Positions 1 to 13,601 are shown, counted from the first letter of the stretch. The stretch: 64,000 nt of DNA from Artemisia argyi (GCA_030686995.1 CM060692.1:122796796-122860795), one strand, 5' to 3'. A program made the numbers and translations. The notes: generated by a model from the letters alone, not told the origin.

Positions 1-563
1 TTTATAAGAAATAAATAAAGAGAATAAAACAGTTCAGAAGACATTTGTTTAAATTTATTAAAAACAATAATAAAAATAAATAAATAAATAAAGAGAATAA
101 CGGTAAAAAAAAAGAGAGAGAGAATGGTTTCCATTTAACTCGGTCACAAAGTGACCAACTTCTCCATTTTATGCGTCCCTTGATGGTCTCCATAGTGGTG
201 TGTGACGCATCGAAGACCCTGATCAACCGAGGGTCGACCGACCCAGTGCACACAGCCTTAACGTGTAACGAGGATTCCAACTAGTGCATTGCCACTGAGT
301 GTTTGTATGCAAACCTCCACTAAACATTTCGGCGAATGAGGGTGGTAATGCGAATAATATGTATATACTATGTATGGTTTGAGAAAAGTACAATCGTTAT
401 GATTTGAGTTTTGTTAAAGCTCGAGCAATAACTTTTCAGTATTAATTATTGCAAACAAATTTACGATACTTTTTATCCAATGATGGTAAATGAAATATAA
501 ATGCACTTCTAATAAAAGATCTAAACATAACAATTTGAATCTGTAGGTAAGATACATATAACG

Positions 564-626
<63 letters not shown>

Positions 627-1724
627 CGTCGTTTTAGTTCCTTCTTAGCTTCATTTTTGCAGGTAAGACACAAATAATGTCTCACAAAACCGTTTCCACT
701 TCTTCTTGCCTTTAGCTCTTGCTTATTTCCTATTGGTATTATAACTGCTTACAATATTTAAGTTCAAGTGGCTTGTATAGTTTGATCCCCTTTGAGTTAT
801 ACATAGCCAATTCTTCTACTGTTTTGTTCAATTTCCTTATTTTCAAGATAAATGTAGCATATCCCATTGTGTACATCTGCTCCATAACAGACTTAGTAGC
901 TTATAATAAAACCATGTGGTTGCGTATAATAGGCAATGTAACCTTTGATAAACTCAAAGCTGTCAAAAGAATACTTCCATAATTATGACCAACCATTACA
1001 CATATCAGCCACGAATTCTTCAAAACCGCATTACGTAAATCAACAAATGAGGCTGATAACTGTTATTAAAATAAAATGGGCCGACACTAATCACCTATAT
1101 TAGACATAAGTTTTACGAAGTCGCAACATGCTAATCAAATTTAAAACAACAAGCATCAACAAAGATTTACGAAATAAGCATCTATGACCGCGTATCAGAC
1201 TCTAAAAGACACCAGAAGCCTCATACAAGCAGAAACACACATGTGTTGTCTAGTTAATCCATCTAATAGGGAAAAAAGAAGACTTAAAACGCAGTTCTAT
1301 TGGTACAAGTATTTAACGACAGACACACCATTAACAAGAAACCTCTAAAAGACGGGTTTTAATGGACGTTCAAGCTAAGATACGTGATATAGCTAGTTTT
1401 TCAGCTCATAACACACACATCATTAACAAGAGACAACAGATAAGTGATTAAAAACTAGGTTTCATAGATTCTTAAATAAATACGAATTAGTTTAGCCAAC
1501 ATAGCAATGGAGAAACAAGCAAAATAGATAATCACACAGTTAAAAATAGACATAATTGCATGATTGATATATGAACTTATCTCAAGTCTCAACAATACAT
1601 GAAGTCTTGAGAGGCCAAAAAAGCCTAAAAGAACTGCTAAATCGCGTAGGGTTTGGATTCCAAAGTGTACCAAAAGTTCTACTCGTTAATAATGAAAAAT
1701 ATGTGTTTGTTATAAAGAAAACTG
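1..1724. other. Intergenic sequence without recognised gene
   Basis: I see no supported coding region here. The short open frames have AT-rich, repetitive translations with no family resemblance. The only clear structure is the (AAT)n tract described separately. The stretch may be the remainder of the minus-strand LTR of element E or older repeat debris; I could not find an LTR end in it. Confidence 0.5.
564..624. repeat. (AAT)n microsatellite
   Basis: About 20 uninterrupted AAT/TAA triplets, flanked by non-repetitive sequence. A simple sequence repeat, expected to be length-polymorphic. Confidence 0.97.
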
Positions 1725-2108
1725 ATCCTGACGCTGACGGGTTATGCTTTAGACGCTGTCAACTCCCCATCTAGTTAGGGTTTCGTTTGTCCACCGCCTT
1801 TGTGTGATGACGTCGCCTTTTGGTTGTGACACCGTCAGGATGCCTTTGAAGCCGTCTGCGAAGAACGTCTTCTCATACTGACCCATCACAAATTGATTTA
1901 ATTTTGCACTTTCTGAGCACAATTGGTGACCATATCAAAGATGTTGGTCACGTTGCTGAATTTGTTGTTTTTCCTTGTTTTTTGTCCAATCGAGCCCAAA
2001 ATTTGTACATTTTCATCATTTGCTCTCCCAAGCACCCAAAACTCAAATAGAAGCAATTTCGGACAATATATGATCAAATATACATAATTTTAGATGCAAA
2101 ATGACCAC
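1725..2108 (-). mobile_element. Element E: LTR piece left of element 1
   Basis: Element 1 duplicated TAAAA on insertion. Removing it joins this stretch to 13602-13626, where the minus strand starts TGATGATGTG, the usual start of Tat/Athila-type LTRs. The stretch is therefore read as the continuing LTR of element E on the minus strand. It contains several GACG/GCGTC-like words (about 1728-1880). The left boundary is uncertain. Confidence 0.45.
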
Positions 2109-2113
2109 TAAAA
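2109..2113. repeat. Target site duplication of element 1, left
   Basis: TAAAA directly before the LTR start TGTCACACC. The identical 5 bp follow the right LTR at 13597-13601. A 5-bp duplication is typical of Ty3/gypsy integration. Confidence 0.93.
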
Positions 2114-5100
2114 TGTCACACCCCCAAAATACCTGAATGGTAGCGGAATGGAATACTTGGGGGTGACTGTCATAACACCATAGTTACAGTTACATTGAAC
2201 AACCTAAAGTGTCGTTTGGCAAAATACATCGTTTGATCATTAAAACATTCAGAGTTTACAAAACATAGGTCCCAAAAAGGTGTTTCAAGTTTAAGAAAAA
2301 CAAGTTCAATCCAGATCAAACGTTTCATAAGTGCAGGAAATATATATATGTGAGACGCTTCGACTCCGCAACTCCATGAAGGTCCAAATGCATGCAAGCA
2401 GGAGCTACCTTAATAACCTGAAAATACATTTCTAAAACGTCAACACGAATGTTGGTGAATTCCATAGGTTTGTAAGTTAAATCGTATGTACATTGGCCAC
2501 AAGTATAAGGTAAACAGACAAAATGTCAAAAGTAATACATTGGCTCTTAAGCTCATGACCCCGAAGCTAGACGTTACTTGGCCCCAAATGAGTGTTTACC
2601 AGACACTCTAAATATATTAGACATGAAATGCATTCGTACCCGTTGGAGCAACCCAAACACGAATGGAGGAGTCACCCTCAATAGATCTATTCACTCACTC
2701 TCGCTTGTAGATTAATTAACGGTCCATGATAATAAAGTGGACTTGTCATGACGTGGTAATAAGGCAACTTAAGCAATGTAAGGAATTAAATACTTTGGCA
2801 TGTACAAAAAAATAAGTAATGCAATGTATTCTCCCCCGTGGGATTTGAAATCAAATATGTAATTGAAAACGGGCCTATGAAAACTCACCTTAAGTGATAG
2901 TACGATGAGATGAAATGATCGGGACAACAAGGCACGAACACTAGCCGCAACCTAAATGAATGAATATGATCTACTTTAGATCATGAAATGTTGTAATGAA
3001 TATTCATGCACATGATACCTATACCACTCGTAACTTGAAAATACTTGTTATCGTCAAAGTAGGTAATTTCCATACTTAGGAAAAATAAGTCCAATTAGAA
3101 GTATAGAAACTTGTCGTAATATATCGTATATAAAATGTTAGTGTTATATTCCTCGTTTTGAAAACCTTAAAATAACGTCTAGTAGTCGCATAAATAAACC
3201 TTGGGTCGTACGTACTTCGTTAGTTAAGAATAAAATCCTTGAATAAGAAATCTAGAAAATATAGCATTTAGTACGTAGTTATATTATTTCTAGTAGTGAC
3301 TAAATATATATATAGTTTTGACGATTTTAAAACGTGTATAACTTGGTCGTTTTAAGTTCATTTTCCTCGTTCTTTATATCCACGGATTCGTCTTAGTATG
3401 TGTTAATATATTTTCGATAGCTCGGCTCCTCTAGGTTACGTCTAACGCCTCTATTTGTCCGTCGAAAATCGTCCAACAGCATGTAAATTTCAGAAAAATA
3501 GTTTTCTTCAATAAACTTGCAAAAATCATAACTCCTTCGTTATAAGCTCGTTTTAATCCGTTCTTTCGCCCACGGCTTCGTTTTTGAAAGTATTTTCTAA
3601 ATCTTTGGTCAAACATTACCCATCACTTACTGAGTTTCCCACGTTTTAAAAATAGGGACAGTAGGAATATATATATAGTTTCAAAAATCATTTCCATGGT
3701 TCCAAACTAGTTTCAACTTCAACCAAAACACTTTCAATTACCACAAATCTAGTCTAACCTTACCATACACCTTCTTAGGGTGTCATGGGTTCCTAAACAT
3801 CATAAATCAAGTGGATCTAACAAGGATCTAACTATAATCTATTCTAGGCTCAAAAGTTAGATATGTATAAAATGGAGTGGTATAAATAACATATGCATGT
3901 AGATCTTGTATATATATCATATGAATCTTGTAAAAACTTGGTAAAATTATAAAGATGAGTTTCATACACTTACTTGAAAGATTAGTGAGCTTTTGATGGT
4001 GAAAACCTAAGTAAACCTTGAGTTTGTATTACAAAACCCTAAAAGGAGTACAAACAGTACTTGATAATGACTAGATCTTGGAAAATTAATATTTTCTTGC
4101 TTGTTCTTGTGTTGAGGCCGAGCACCACACCAAGAGAGAAAAAGAAAGTGTTACTTGCTTTTAGATCTTGAAATGGGGTGAAAATGAAGTGTTTTTGGTA
4201 TATATATTAGACAAATAATTGATATATTAATGATATGGTAAATATTTCAAAATGTGTAAGAAATGGGAATTGGGGGGGGGGGGGGGGGGGGGCGCTGCAT
4301 CTAGTGAGAGAAAAGAAAAGAAAAGTGGTATTTGTGTAAGATAGTTGTTAGTTATTGTATTATTATGTATATATTAATAGTTTTAGGGAATACCGGGTAC
4401 CGAGTTAACTAAAAATAAATTTTAACGGAGTTAACTGGGACATAATAAAGTCTAAAAATTGTAAAAATAAGTTGGGTATAAATATTGAGTGTTTAGATAA
4501 TTATTATTTAATTTCTATGAAAACCGTCGTAATTTTAGTAAACTTATGATAATAATTAAATAAATTTCCAAAACACCGGGTAAATTAATATTATAATTTT
4601 TATATTATTAAAATGAATATAAAAATATATTGGGATCATAGTCGGGAGTGTCGGACGTGTTAGTCACATTATTAATCGCGTGTTAACGTTTATTTATAAA
4701 TAAATATACGTAAAAGTTAATTATACCAAAAGTACTAATTTAAATATTCTACGAGTGGAATAGTATGCAAGTGCCATAATGATAATATGCAGACTATTTC
4801 TGGTCCGTATGAAGTGTCCCAATGATAATACATGAATTCGCTTCTGAACCAATTTGGTTATGCGAAATTGAATACCCGTAAACTAAATTTATGATGAAAT
4901 GAGTAAAGTACATGAATAGTGTTTTCTCTTCGGAAATGAATAGTGTCATGTGAATAGTAAATTTTCTGAACGCTTCTCAAAATCTCAAACTGACACAAAA
5001 AATGATGAATAGTAAAAATGATGAATAGTGATTGGTGAATAGTAACTGATGAATTGTAACTTCCGAGATGAATAATGAAATTTCGATATCTGAACAAGGA

Positions 5101-5122
5101 CCTGAAATTACGAGTTGTGACA
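2114..5122 (-). repeat. Element 1 left LTR (3' LTR in element orientation)
   Basis: 3009 bp, nearly identical by eye to 10597-13596. Starts TGTCACACC and ends GTTGTGACA on the plus strand. It contains a 21-bp poly-G run (4272-4292) and six exact plus two near copies of TGAATAGT at about 4911-5075, close to the U3 end. In sense orientation the LTR begins TGTCACAAC and ends GTGTGACA. Confidence 0.95.
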
Positions 5123-5123
5123 G

Positions 5124-5134
5124 TCTTCCCCTCT
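5124..5134 (-). other. Polypurine tract of element 1
   Basis: Minus strand reads AGAGGGGAAGA immediately before the LTR. This is the expected place and composition for the plus-strand primer of reverse transcription, and it fixes the element orientation. Confidence 0.85.
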
Positions 5135-5164
5135 AAATGGAACTTCGTCCCGAAGTTTAGTTTT

Positions 5165-5360
5165 GGTTGGTCTCTGAAGTATATTCGGTAAAAAGACGGG
5201 GATACTTGAGTTGCATTTGGTCTTCCCGTTCCTAAGTAAATTCGGGACCTCTTCGAGAATTCCAGCGAACTTTCACGATAGGAATTTGAATTTGCTTCAA
5301 CCGTTCGACCTCACGGTCCATGATTTCTACTGGTTCTCCTACCAGGTTTATATTCGTCAT
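5165..5360 (-). pseudogene. Pol C-terminus with chromodomain-like block, element 1
   Basis: The minus-strand frame from 5360 downward contains GEPVEIMDREVERLKQ, then an IPIVKVRWN-type block and a GPEFT-ERED block ending near KYPRLF. This is the C-terminal integrase extension/chromodomain-like region of plant chromoviruses. A tryptophan usually found before ERED is replaced by TAG (5232-5234). The block sits next to the polypurine tract, as expected for the end of pol. Recognition is from family memory. Confidence 0.85.
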
Positions 5361-6234
5361 TGGGTTGGATTCCTTCCAATGGAATCATGAGTCACTAATC
5401 TGAAAGTCGTTTCTCGGGATTTGAAATTGTGAAACATGTTTGTGAAATCTTGCTACTTTCCAACAAGGCTCAAGTCTGAGGGTTACTGGTCTACTTTGTC
5501 TGAAATATTAAATGGTCCAGTGTACACCGAGTTTAACTTCCCGAATTTTTCTGAATGGTATCATACCTTTCCTAGACAGAACTTTTATCGTGACCTTACC
5601 ACTAACTTGAAATTCTAAGGGTTTACAACTTATCGACTTGTAACTGATTCTTGGTTTGTAGGAAGTTCCTAGTTATTTCGTGAGTGCTTACAAAAATAGT
5701 GAGTTTGGCTTTTTCTGCGTTCAGTCCGTCAATAGATGATCAGCGCTTCTTGAGGTTTACAATGTAATATGAGTAATATATGTTGATGAACTCTGTCAGA
5801 ACTCAAATTTTATGTGTCAGCTGGTCGATTCTAAAATGAATCTTAAATGGTCCAATATACTAGAGGTTCAATCTCTCGTGTTACCAAATTCGTATCATGC
5901 CTCTCCAAGGCAAAGCTTTCAACTTAGTTCGTTCTCCCACTTGAATCTAGATGGTTTGCTGTTCAGGGATACCCAATCCGCATGATGTGCATCATGCACC
6001 AACCCTACTTCTACCAGTTTCTCGTTGCTTATAGCTGGTTCTTGACTTATGAAATTTCCTTTGTTGTTCCATAGTTTAGTTCTAGACCAGTGAATTTAAC
6101 TTTCCAATTTCTGTCTGTAAATGGGTAATTGGTACTTCAACCATAAAGTGCCTCAAATAGTGTAGTCTCTACGCTCGTGCGATAACTATCGTTGCAAACG
6201 AATCTGATTTATGATAAATGGTTAGTCCAACCAT

Positions 6235-6407
6235 TTCTAGAGTCAATCGCTCACTCTCTGAGCATATCTTTCCTATGTTTGAATTGTCCTCTCGATCTGA
6301 CCATTGGTCTGAGGATGATAGGTGGTGTTTACATCTAAATGGGGTTCCGAAGGAAATCCTAAAATGATTGCTAGAAGTCTGAGGTGATTCGATCACCTTT
6401 ATCAGGA
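6235..6407 (-). pseudogene. Integrase core remnant, element 1
   Basis: On the minus strand one frame reads SDKGDRITSDF, then after several stops YHPQTNGQIERTIQT. These match the conserved end of the Ty3/gypsy integrase core, where an Asp of the catalytic triad lies in an S-D-x-D/G-x-R-F-like motif and a His-Pro-Gln-Thr-Asn/Asp-Gly-Gln motif follows. At least five in-frame stops occur within about 60 codons, so it is a pseudogene. The rest of the integrase (5361-6234) is too degraded to delimit by eye. Confidence 0.88.
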
Positions 6408-8246
6408 ATAACTGAAACGGTTACAATGAATCTGGTGGCTAATTCTACAATGTTATACTTTTCGAAAAGGGCGTTATACGGAGAAGGTAGAATAAGGATA
6501 ACAATTCTTTTTTTTTTTTTTGATTCCTTGTGTTTTGGTCTAATGGATGCTACGACATGTGTCTTTCTTTGCCCATTGTGCTTGGTCCCCATTGCTGATG
6601 TTTGTAATCGATCTCATATTCCAATATTCCTTATTGTCAAATCTCAAAGCCCTAAATGCATAAGCGAGGTATTATGGTGATTTGTCTTCAAAATTTATCT
6701 CACGATTTTGAGTTTTTGGTCGAAATCTTTTTCTGAATAAACGAATTTAGAAAATGGAACAAATGGTCTACTAAATAATATCTTTCTTGATGATTCAAAA
6801 TTCAATAGTTATGACATGTGACGCGGTTTTCAAACATGTTGTGAGTAGGACTGTTTACCAAAGTTTGATGTTTAAATATTTCTCATTGTACAAATGGTTC
6901 TGCTAAATATTGGCTAAAAAGGATCGTATTTGTTCAAAATAGGCAATTCAAAATTATTTTCTACGAGATATGGGATTTGTATAAATACAATTTTGAAATC
7001 AACTTCATTTAAAAGTAAAAATACTAACAAGGATAAAATAGTAGGATAGGAAATGTTCGCATAAATGCATAGATGTCTAACATTCGGTTCCTGATATTGG
7101 AAGATGCCTATTGGGGATTATCTGGCAAAACTACTAGCCTAGGTATTCAACCAACTTAAGTCCTGAAATGGTTTATCGTTGAAATTGTCATCACGTTGGC
7201 AAAAATGGAAGTGTCAATTGATACTATGTCGATGAATGTCTATTTCATTTCCACATGAAGCTGAGGAGATATGCTTGGGCCTGATGCCTCTCTTGATGTA
7301 TAGGTGAGGTTACCTAGAATCTCTTGAGGACACAACGCTTTAGGGGAATCTATATCGATATCCATGATTCGAATCAATCATTCTTGGCGTAAACTCACTG
7401 CAGGGAAGTTTGCGTATAGATGAGGCCATGCTTAATTGGAATGCTTTACGGTATTGGTTAAGAGGCTTGGTTTATCTCTATAGTGTTGCTTAGCACACCT
7501 TCACAGTGTGTTCGATCCTGCAACTCAATCTAGCTAGTACTTTTGAATGATAGAGCTGGACAACTAGGTCGGAGATGGTGGTTCGGATGGTCTCGTGGTA
7601 TCTTAGAATTGTTGTTGAGTTATAAATTGTCTTACTGTATACTCCTAGTCTAGGTTAGTAGTTATGTAATCTTTTCATTGTTTTTCTTGTATTGAGGAAT
7701 CCTCCTAGTAATTGATATGGGAAGTCTCTCCTAGGGAAATCAATGGAAAAATCCAACTTAATGACCGAGTAAGTGACAGGTGGGGTAAGTATCCAGTGAG
7801 GGTTTGTCAAAAAGAGATGTTTATGAAAAAGTTTATTTGTTTACAACGCTTTGGAATGAAGATTGTTATTAACAATCCCTAAAAAGTAATTATTTTCTTC
7901 ATAGCATAATCCTTCCTGAATTATACATAGGTGATCAGGCTATGTATAATTGAGGACTAATGATGCAATGCTTGAGTTAGTCAAAATAGCATTATTATTA
8001 TTTTTTTTAATTTTTTTCTCTCAAAAGTTTTAGATGGTGTTCAACGTTTTGTTTTGAAAAATGGTATTCTAGTCATTTCCTTTCAAGTAATATGAAAATT
8101 GTTTCGCATAATACTAGTAAATACTTGGTGCAATAACGGAAAAATCAATTTATAGGGTGGTAATAAAATAGTTTCTTTTAATAATTCCGTAAAATAATTT
8201 CCCCGTATGGTAGTAAAATAGCTTGAAGTAAAATTCGTTGAATGGT

Positions 8247-8708
8247 TTATTGGATACATGGGTGAATCTTATGGTATGGTAATAGTCTACTAATCCACTT
8301 ATTTAAAGAATGTAAGCATCTTAGTTCATAACAGGGCAGTGGTTTATGATTATGAAGTGGTCGAGAATATGGTAGTGATATTGAGAGCGTGAAGGATGAA
8401 CGTATCGTTAAGGCATCTACAGTCCATTGAAAAGGATAGTCTATGTATGAAAGGATATAGGGCAGAAATTTGGTGCCAATGATTTGAAGTATTTGAGAGT
8501 TTATACTAGGTAAAATTCTCAGGTTCAAATGTGTGATCCCTCTAGGCATGACTAAAATGTATAAAGAATGGAAATTGTTGTACGGGTGATCTGAGTCAAG
8601 TAGGTACCACATCGAATGATGTTTTGATTTGCCATGAATGCAAGCTAAATGTCTTATGGTCAGGTGGACTTCTCGATATCCTATCATGAAAATGAGGTCT
8701 TGTCCCAA
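8247..8708 (-). pseudogene. Possible reverse transcriptase remnant, element 1
   Basis: Longest open frame of the interior (153 codons). A stretch YILVMPRGITH resembles the YEFLVMPFGLTNAP region of gypsy reverse transcriptase, and a preceding GYREVHLTIR resembles the GYHQIR region. The order relative to the integrase is right. No YxDD motif was found, so the assignment is tentative. Confidence 0.4.
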
Positions 8709-9949
8709 TGTGACTAAGCTATATCGGTCTCCGAAAAGAATATAAATTTTGTTGAGTAATTGTACCTTGATCTTTTAATCCAACGAACTTATACTAGCGT
8801 GAGGGTCTTATAATATGGAATGAGCGAAAAGGTCGTAATTTGAAGTATTGGTGTTAAGGCATGGTGTATCAATATTGGCAATCTCTGGTAGAGGGGTTTC
8901 TTTCGCATCTAAGGTCAAATAGCAAGTAGGTATAGTGGTTGCTTTCGAGATTCGTTCATGAGTTATGCGTGTTCCTTCTTGGAGATATGGTTTCTAAAAT
9001 TAACAACATTTATTTGAGTGAAACATTGTGAAATTTGGTCATAAATGTATCTTGGAGTGACTTTATTTGAAGTTTGTAATGAATATAGTTATGTAAAAGA
9101 TGTGACTACGAAATATTTTGTATTTTGGTAAAAACAATATCTTATATATATATATGTCTTTGGAAAAAGGGAGTTCAAGAAGATTGTTGCTTAAACAAAC
9201 ATGAGTTTTAAATCCAACCATTGAAAATCAATAATTTGTCGTACTTCGTAAGGTTTGCAAGAAATCTTTTTGTTTGTACAAACATTTAATTTGACTTTGA
9301 CTTATTTGAATTGTTATTATCTCCGAAACACGAAAACTAGGGCAGTCACTCTTATCTTGGTCAACATGACCATTTAATCGTAAAGACATCTTCGTCTTTA
9401 TTAATCCTATTGTCTTACTTGCATCTTCCCAAAGTTGTAATTACATGTCAAATCTACTAATATGACCACCTTGATCGGTAGAGTGTTGCTAGAGCGACTA
9501 ATGATGTAATCATAGGCTTAGAATGTGGTGTAATCAAACTTGATAATGAAGGGAGAGTTGTGATGAGTTCCATTATGATGGTATAATACCGTTCAAGGCA
9601 TCTTGTTGGTTTATTGTGTTATGGAGGTATGAGTCGATCATATCTAAGATAATATAGAGTCCTTGTGATAGATGTCACCCTTGGGCGATTTGTTGCAGTT
9701 ATTATTGTGTTCGTGAGGCTTGTGGTATTATTCAGAGTGTATCGTCCAAACACTCATGGGTAATCTCAAATAATTAGAGGTCATCGTCTAACGATGAAGG
9801 GTAGTAGATTGTCAAGCAGCAGAGGCTCTTAAACTCTCACCAACCTCAAACCTATAAGGTGGTGTAACGTATGGTAGATGGTAATGGTATGTCAAATAGC
9901 GGTTGCTTCTTAAGCGGCCTGTCATATATGGGTGTAGGGTCTCTGAGAT

Positions 9950-10430
9950 GTGATGGTGTTAGTGGTGCTTTAGATGATGAGAACAAAGTTGCTGATAAAG
10001 AGATCCTAGTGAATGGAATACGACCCTCTTTCGCGCTATCTCGCGACATCTAAGAGGTAAAACTGAAGTACACACTATGGGGCGACCAATAGTGTAATAA
10101 GTAGTTGATGGTGGTGGTAGTACCTGAGTAGTAAGCGCCCTACTAGTGAAGGAAAGAAAACATACCATCTTCCTTCCAATAAGCATCCCAATAGGTCCAT
10201 TAAGATTAAGTCTGAATATCCTACCAAACGGCATTCTATGTATGGGCTGGATGATAGGAAAACCTTGTTCCTATAACAATTCAATGGTGCTAATGGCGAC
10301 GTAAGTGTAACTGGTAGTACAATGGTAGTGGAAGATGAAAAGGCATCTTCAATGTCGAAATCCGACAAAAGGATGACAGGGTGGGTATCTGAAGACATGT
10401 CACTTGTAAACCAGGTCAACATAGTCATAT
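9950..10430 (-). pseudogene. Possible gag N-terminal remnant, element 1
   Basis: Overlapping minus-strand open frames lie just downstream of the PBS, where gag should start. One begins MTMLTWFTSDMSSDTHPVI and is Ser/Thr/Asp rich. No zinc knuckle or capsid motif is visible. The assignment rests on position only. Confidence 0.25.
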
Positions 10431-10581
10431 ATATATATGAGTATGGGTATAAATAACTCGCACAATGTGTGCATGAAACAACATGTATAATGAATATGCA
10501 CCTATGATGAAATGATGAGATGCTATGATAATGTGGTTATAGTCTAGGGTCCATGATACATCCTAGTTCGCTATAACCTTA

Positions 10582-10593
10582 GCTCTGATGCCA
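10582..10593 (-). other. Primer binding site of element 1
   Basis: The minus strand reads TGGCATCAGAGC, one base from the canonical TGGTATCAGAGC that pairs with the 3' end of initiator Met tRNA. It lies 3 bp from the LTR end at 10597. Confidence 0.9.
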
Positions 10594-10596
10594 ATC

Positions 10597-13596
10597 TGTC
10601 ACACCCCTAAAATACCTGAATGGCAGCGGAATGGAATACCTGGGGGTGACTGTTATAGCACCACAATTACAGTTACATTGAACGACCTAAAGTGTCGTTT
10701 GGGAAAATACATCGTTTGATCATTAAAACATTCAGAGTTTACAAAACATAGGTCCCAAAAAGGTGTTGCAAGTTTAAGAAAAACAAGTTCAATCCAGATC
10801 AAACGTTTCATAAGTGCAGGAAATATATATATGTGAGACGCGTCGACTCCGCGACTCCATGAAGGTGCAAATGCATGCAAGCAGGAGCTACCTTAATAAC
10901 CTGAAAATACATTGCTAAAACGTCAACATGAATGTTGGTGAATTCCATAGGTTTGTAAGTTAAATCGTATGTACATTGACCACAAGTATAAGGTAAACCG
11001 ACAAAATGTCAAAAGTAATACATTGGCTCTTAAGCTCATGACCCCGAAACTAGACGTTACTTGGCCCCAAATGAGTGTTTACCAGACACTCTAAATATAT
11101 TAGACATGAAATGCATTCGTACCCGTTGGAGCAACCCAAACACGAATGGAGGAGTCACCCTCAATAGATCTCTTCACTCACTCTTGCTTGTAGATTAATT
11201 AACGGTCCATGATAATAAAGGGGACTTGTCATGACGTGGTAATAAGGCAACTTAAGCAATGTAAGGAATTAAATACTTTGGCATGTACAGAAAAAAAAGT
11301 AATGCAATGTATTCTCCCCCGTGGGATTTGAAATCAAATATGTAATTGAAAACGGGGCTATGAAAACTCACCTTAAGTGATAGTACGATGAGATGAAATG
11401 ATCGGGACAACAAGGCACGAACACTAGCCGCAACCTAAATGAATGAATATGATCTACTTTAGATCATGAAATGTTGTAATGAATATTCATGCACATGATA
11501 CCTATACCACTCGTAACTTGAAAATACTTGTTATCGTCAAAGTAGGTAATTTCCATACTTAGGAAAAATAAGTCTAATTAGAAGTATAGAAACTTGTCGT
11601 AATATATCGTATATAAAATGTTAGTGTTATATTCCTCGTTTTGAAAACCTTAAAATAACGTCTAGTAGTCGCATAAATAAACCTTGGGTCGTATGTACTT
11701 CGTTAGTTAAGAATAAAATCCTTGAATAAGAAATCTAGAAAATATAGCATTTAGTACGTAGTTATATTATTTCTAGTAGTGACTAAATATATATATAGTT
11801 TTGACGATTTTAAAACGTGTATAACTTGGTCGTTTTAAGTTCATTTTCCTCGTTCTTTATATCCACGGATTCGTCTTAGTATGTGTTAATATATTTTCGA
11901 TAGCTCGGCTCCTCTAGGTTACGTCTAACGCCTCTATTTGTCGGTTGAAAATCGTCCAACAGCATGTAATTTTCAGAAAAATAGTTTTCGTCAATAAACT
12001 TGCAAAAATCATAACCCCTTCGTTATAAGCTCATTTTAATCCGTTCTTTCGCCCACGGCTTCGTTTTTGAAAGTATTTTCTAAATCTTTGGTCAAACATT
12101 ACCCATCACCTACTGAGTTTCCCACATTTTAAAAATAGGGACAGTAGGTATATATATAGTTTCAAAAATCATTTCCATGGTTCCAAACTAGTTTCAACTT
12201 CAACCAAAACACTTTCAATCACCAAAAATCTAGTCTAACCTTACCATACACCTTCTTAGGGTGTCATGGGTTCCTAAACATCATAAATCAAGTGGATCTA
12301 ACAAGGATCTAACTATAATCTATTTTTAGGGCTCAAAAGTTAGATATGTATAAAATGGAGTGGTATAAATAACATATGCATGTAGATCTTGTATATATAT
12401 CATATGAATCTTGAAAAAAACTTGGTAAAATTATAAAGATGAGTTTCATACACTTACTTGAAAGATTAGTGAGCTTTTGATGGTGAAAACCTAAGCAAAC
12501 CTTGAGTTTGTATTATAAAACCCTAAAAGGAGTACAAACAATACTTGATAATTACTAGATCTTGGAAAATTAATATTTTCTTGCTTGTTCTTGTGTTGAG
12601 GCCGAGCACCACACCAAGAGAGAAAAAGAAAGTGTTACTTGCTTTTAGATCTTGAAATGGGGTGAAAATGAAGTGTTTTTGGTATATATATTATATATAT
12701 TAGGCAAATAATTGATATATTAATGATATGGTAAATATTTCAAAATGTGTAAGAAATGGGAATGGGGGGGGGGGGGGGGGGGGCTGCATCTAGTGAGAAA
12801 AAAGAAAAGAAAAGTGGTATTTGTGGAAGATAGTTGTTAGTTATTGTATTATTATGTATATATTAATAGTTTTAGGGAATACCGGGTACCGAGTTAACTA
12901 AAAATAAATTTTAACGGAGTTAACCGGGACATCATAAAGTCGTAAAAATTGTAAAAATAAGTTGGGTATAAATATTGAGTGTTTAGATAATTATTATTTA
13001 ATTTCTACGAAAACCGTCGTAATTTTAGTAAACTTACGATAATAATTAACTAAATTTCCAAAACACCGGGTAAATTAATATTATAATTTTTATATTATTA
13101 AAATGAATATAAAAATATATTGGGATCATAGTCGGGAGTGTCGGACGTGTTAGTCACATTATTAATCGCGTGTTAACGTTTATTTAGAAATAAATATACG
13201 TAAAAGTTAATTATACCAAAAGTACTAATTTAAATATCCTACAAGTGGAATCGTATGCAAGTGCCATAATGATGATATGCAGACTATTTCTAGTCCGTAT
13301 GAAGTGTCCCAATGATAATGCATGAATTCGCTCCTGAACCAATTTGGTTACGTGAAATTGAATACCCGTAAACTAAATTTACGATGAAATGAGTAAAGTA
13401 CATGAATAGTGTTTTCTCTTCGGAAATGAATAGTGTCATGTGAATAGTAAATTTTCTGAACGCTTCTCGAAATCTCAAACTGACACAAAAATGATGAATA
13501 GTGATCGGTGAATAGTAACTGATGAATAGTAACTTCTCGAGATGAATAATGAAATTTCGACATCTGAACAAGGACCTGAAATTACTAGTTGTGACA
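10597..13596 (-). repeat. Element 1 right LTR (5' LTR in element orientation)
   Basis: 3000 bp, nearly identical by eye to the left LTR, with scattered substitutions and small indels. Examples are a 20-G instead of a 21-G run at 12764-12783 and an extra TATATAT block near 12685. The high similarity says the insertion is not ancient, although the interior is full of stops. Confidence 0.95.
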
Positions 13597-13601
13597 TAAA
13601 A
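13597..13601. repeat. Target site duplication of element 1, right
   Basis: TAAAA, identical to 2109-2113. Confidence 0.93.

Larger units (their letters stand above)
2114..13596 (-). mobile_element. Element 1: decayed Ty3/gypsy chromovirus (Tekay/Del-like)
   Basis: Complete LTR retrotransposon with two roughly 3.0-kb LTRs (2114-5122 and 10597-13596), TG..CA ends and a matching TAAAA duplication. Orientation is minus: a PBS close to the 3' end of initiator Met tRNA abuts the right LTR (10582-10593) and a polypurine tract abuts the left one (5124-5134). The interior (5123-10596) retains pol remnants on the minus strand: an integrase core near 6235-6407 and a C-terminal chromodomain-like block near 5165-5360. 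Both have in-frame stops, so the copy cannot encode its own proteins. The order LTR-PBS-gag/pol-chromodomain-PPT-LTR and the long LTRs suggest Tekay/Del; the lineage is an inference. Confidence 0.9.

Noticed and set aside
6384..6680. 98-aa plus-strand ORF
   Set aside because: Antisense shadow of the element 1 integrase remnant on the minus strand.
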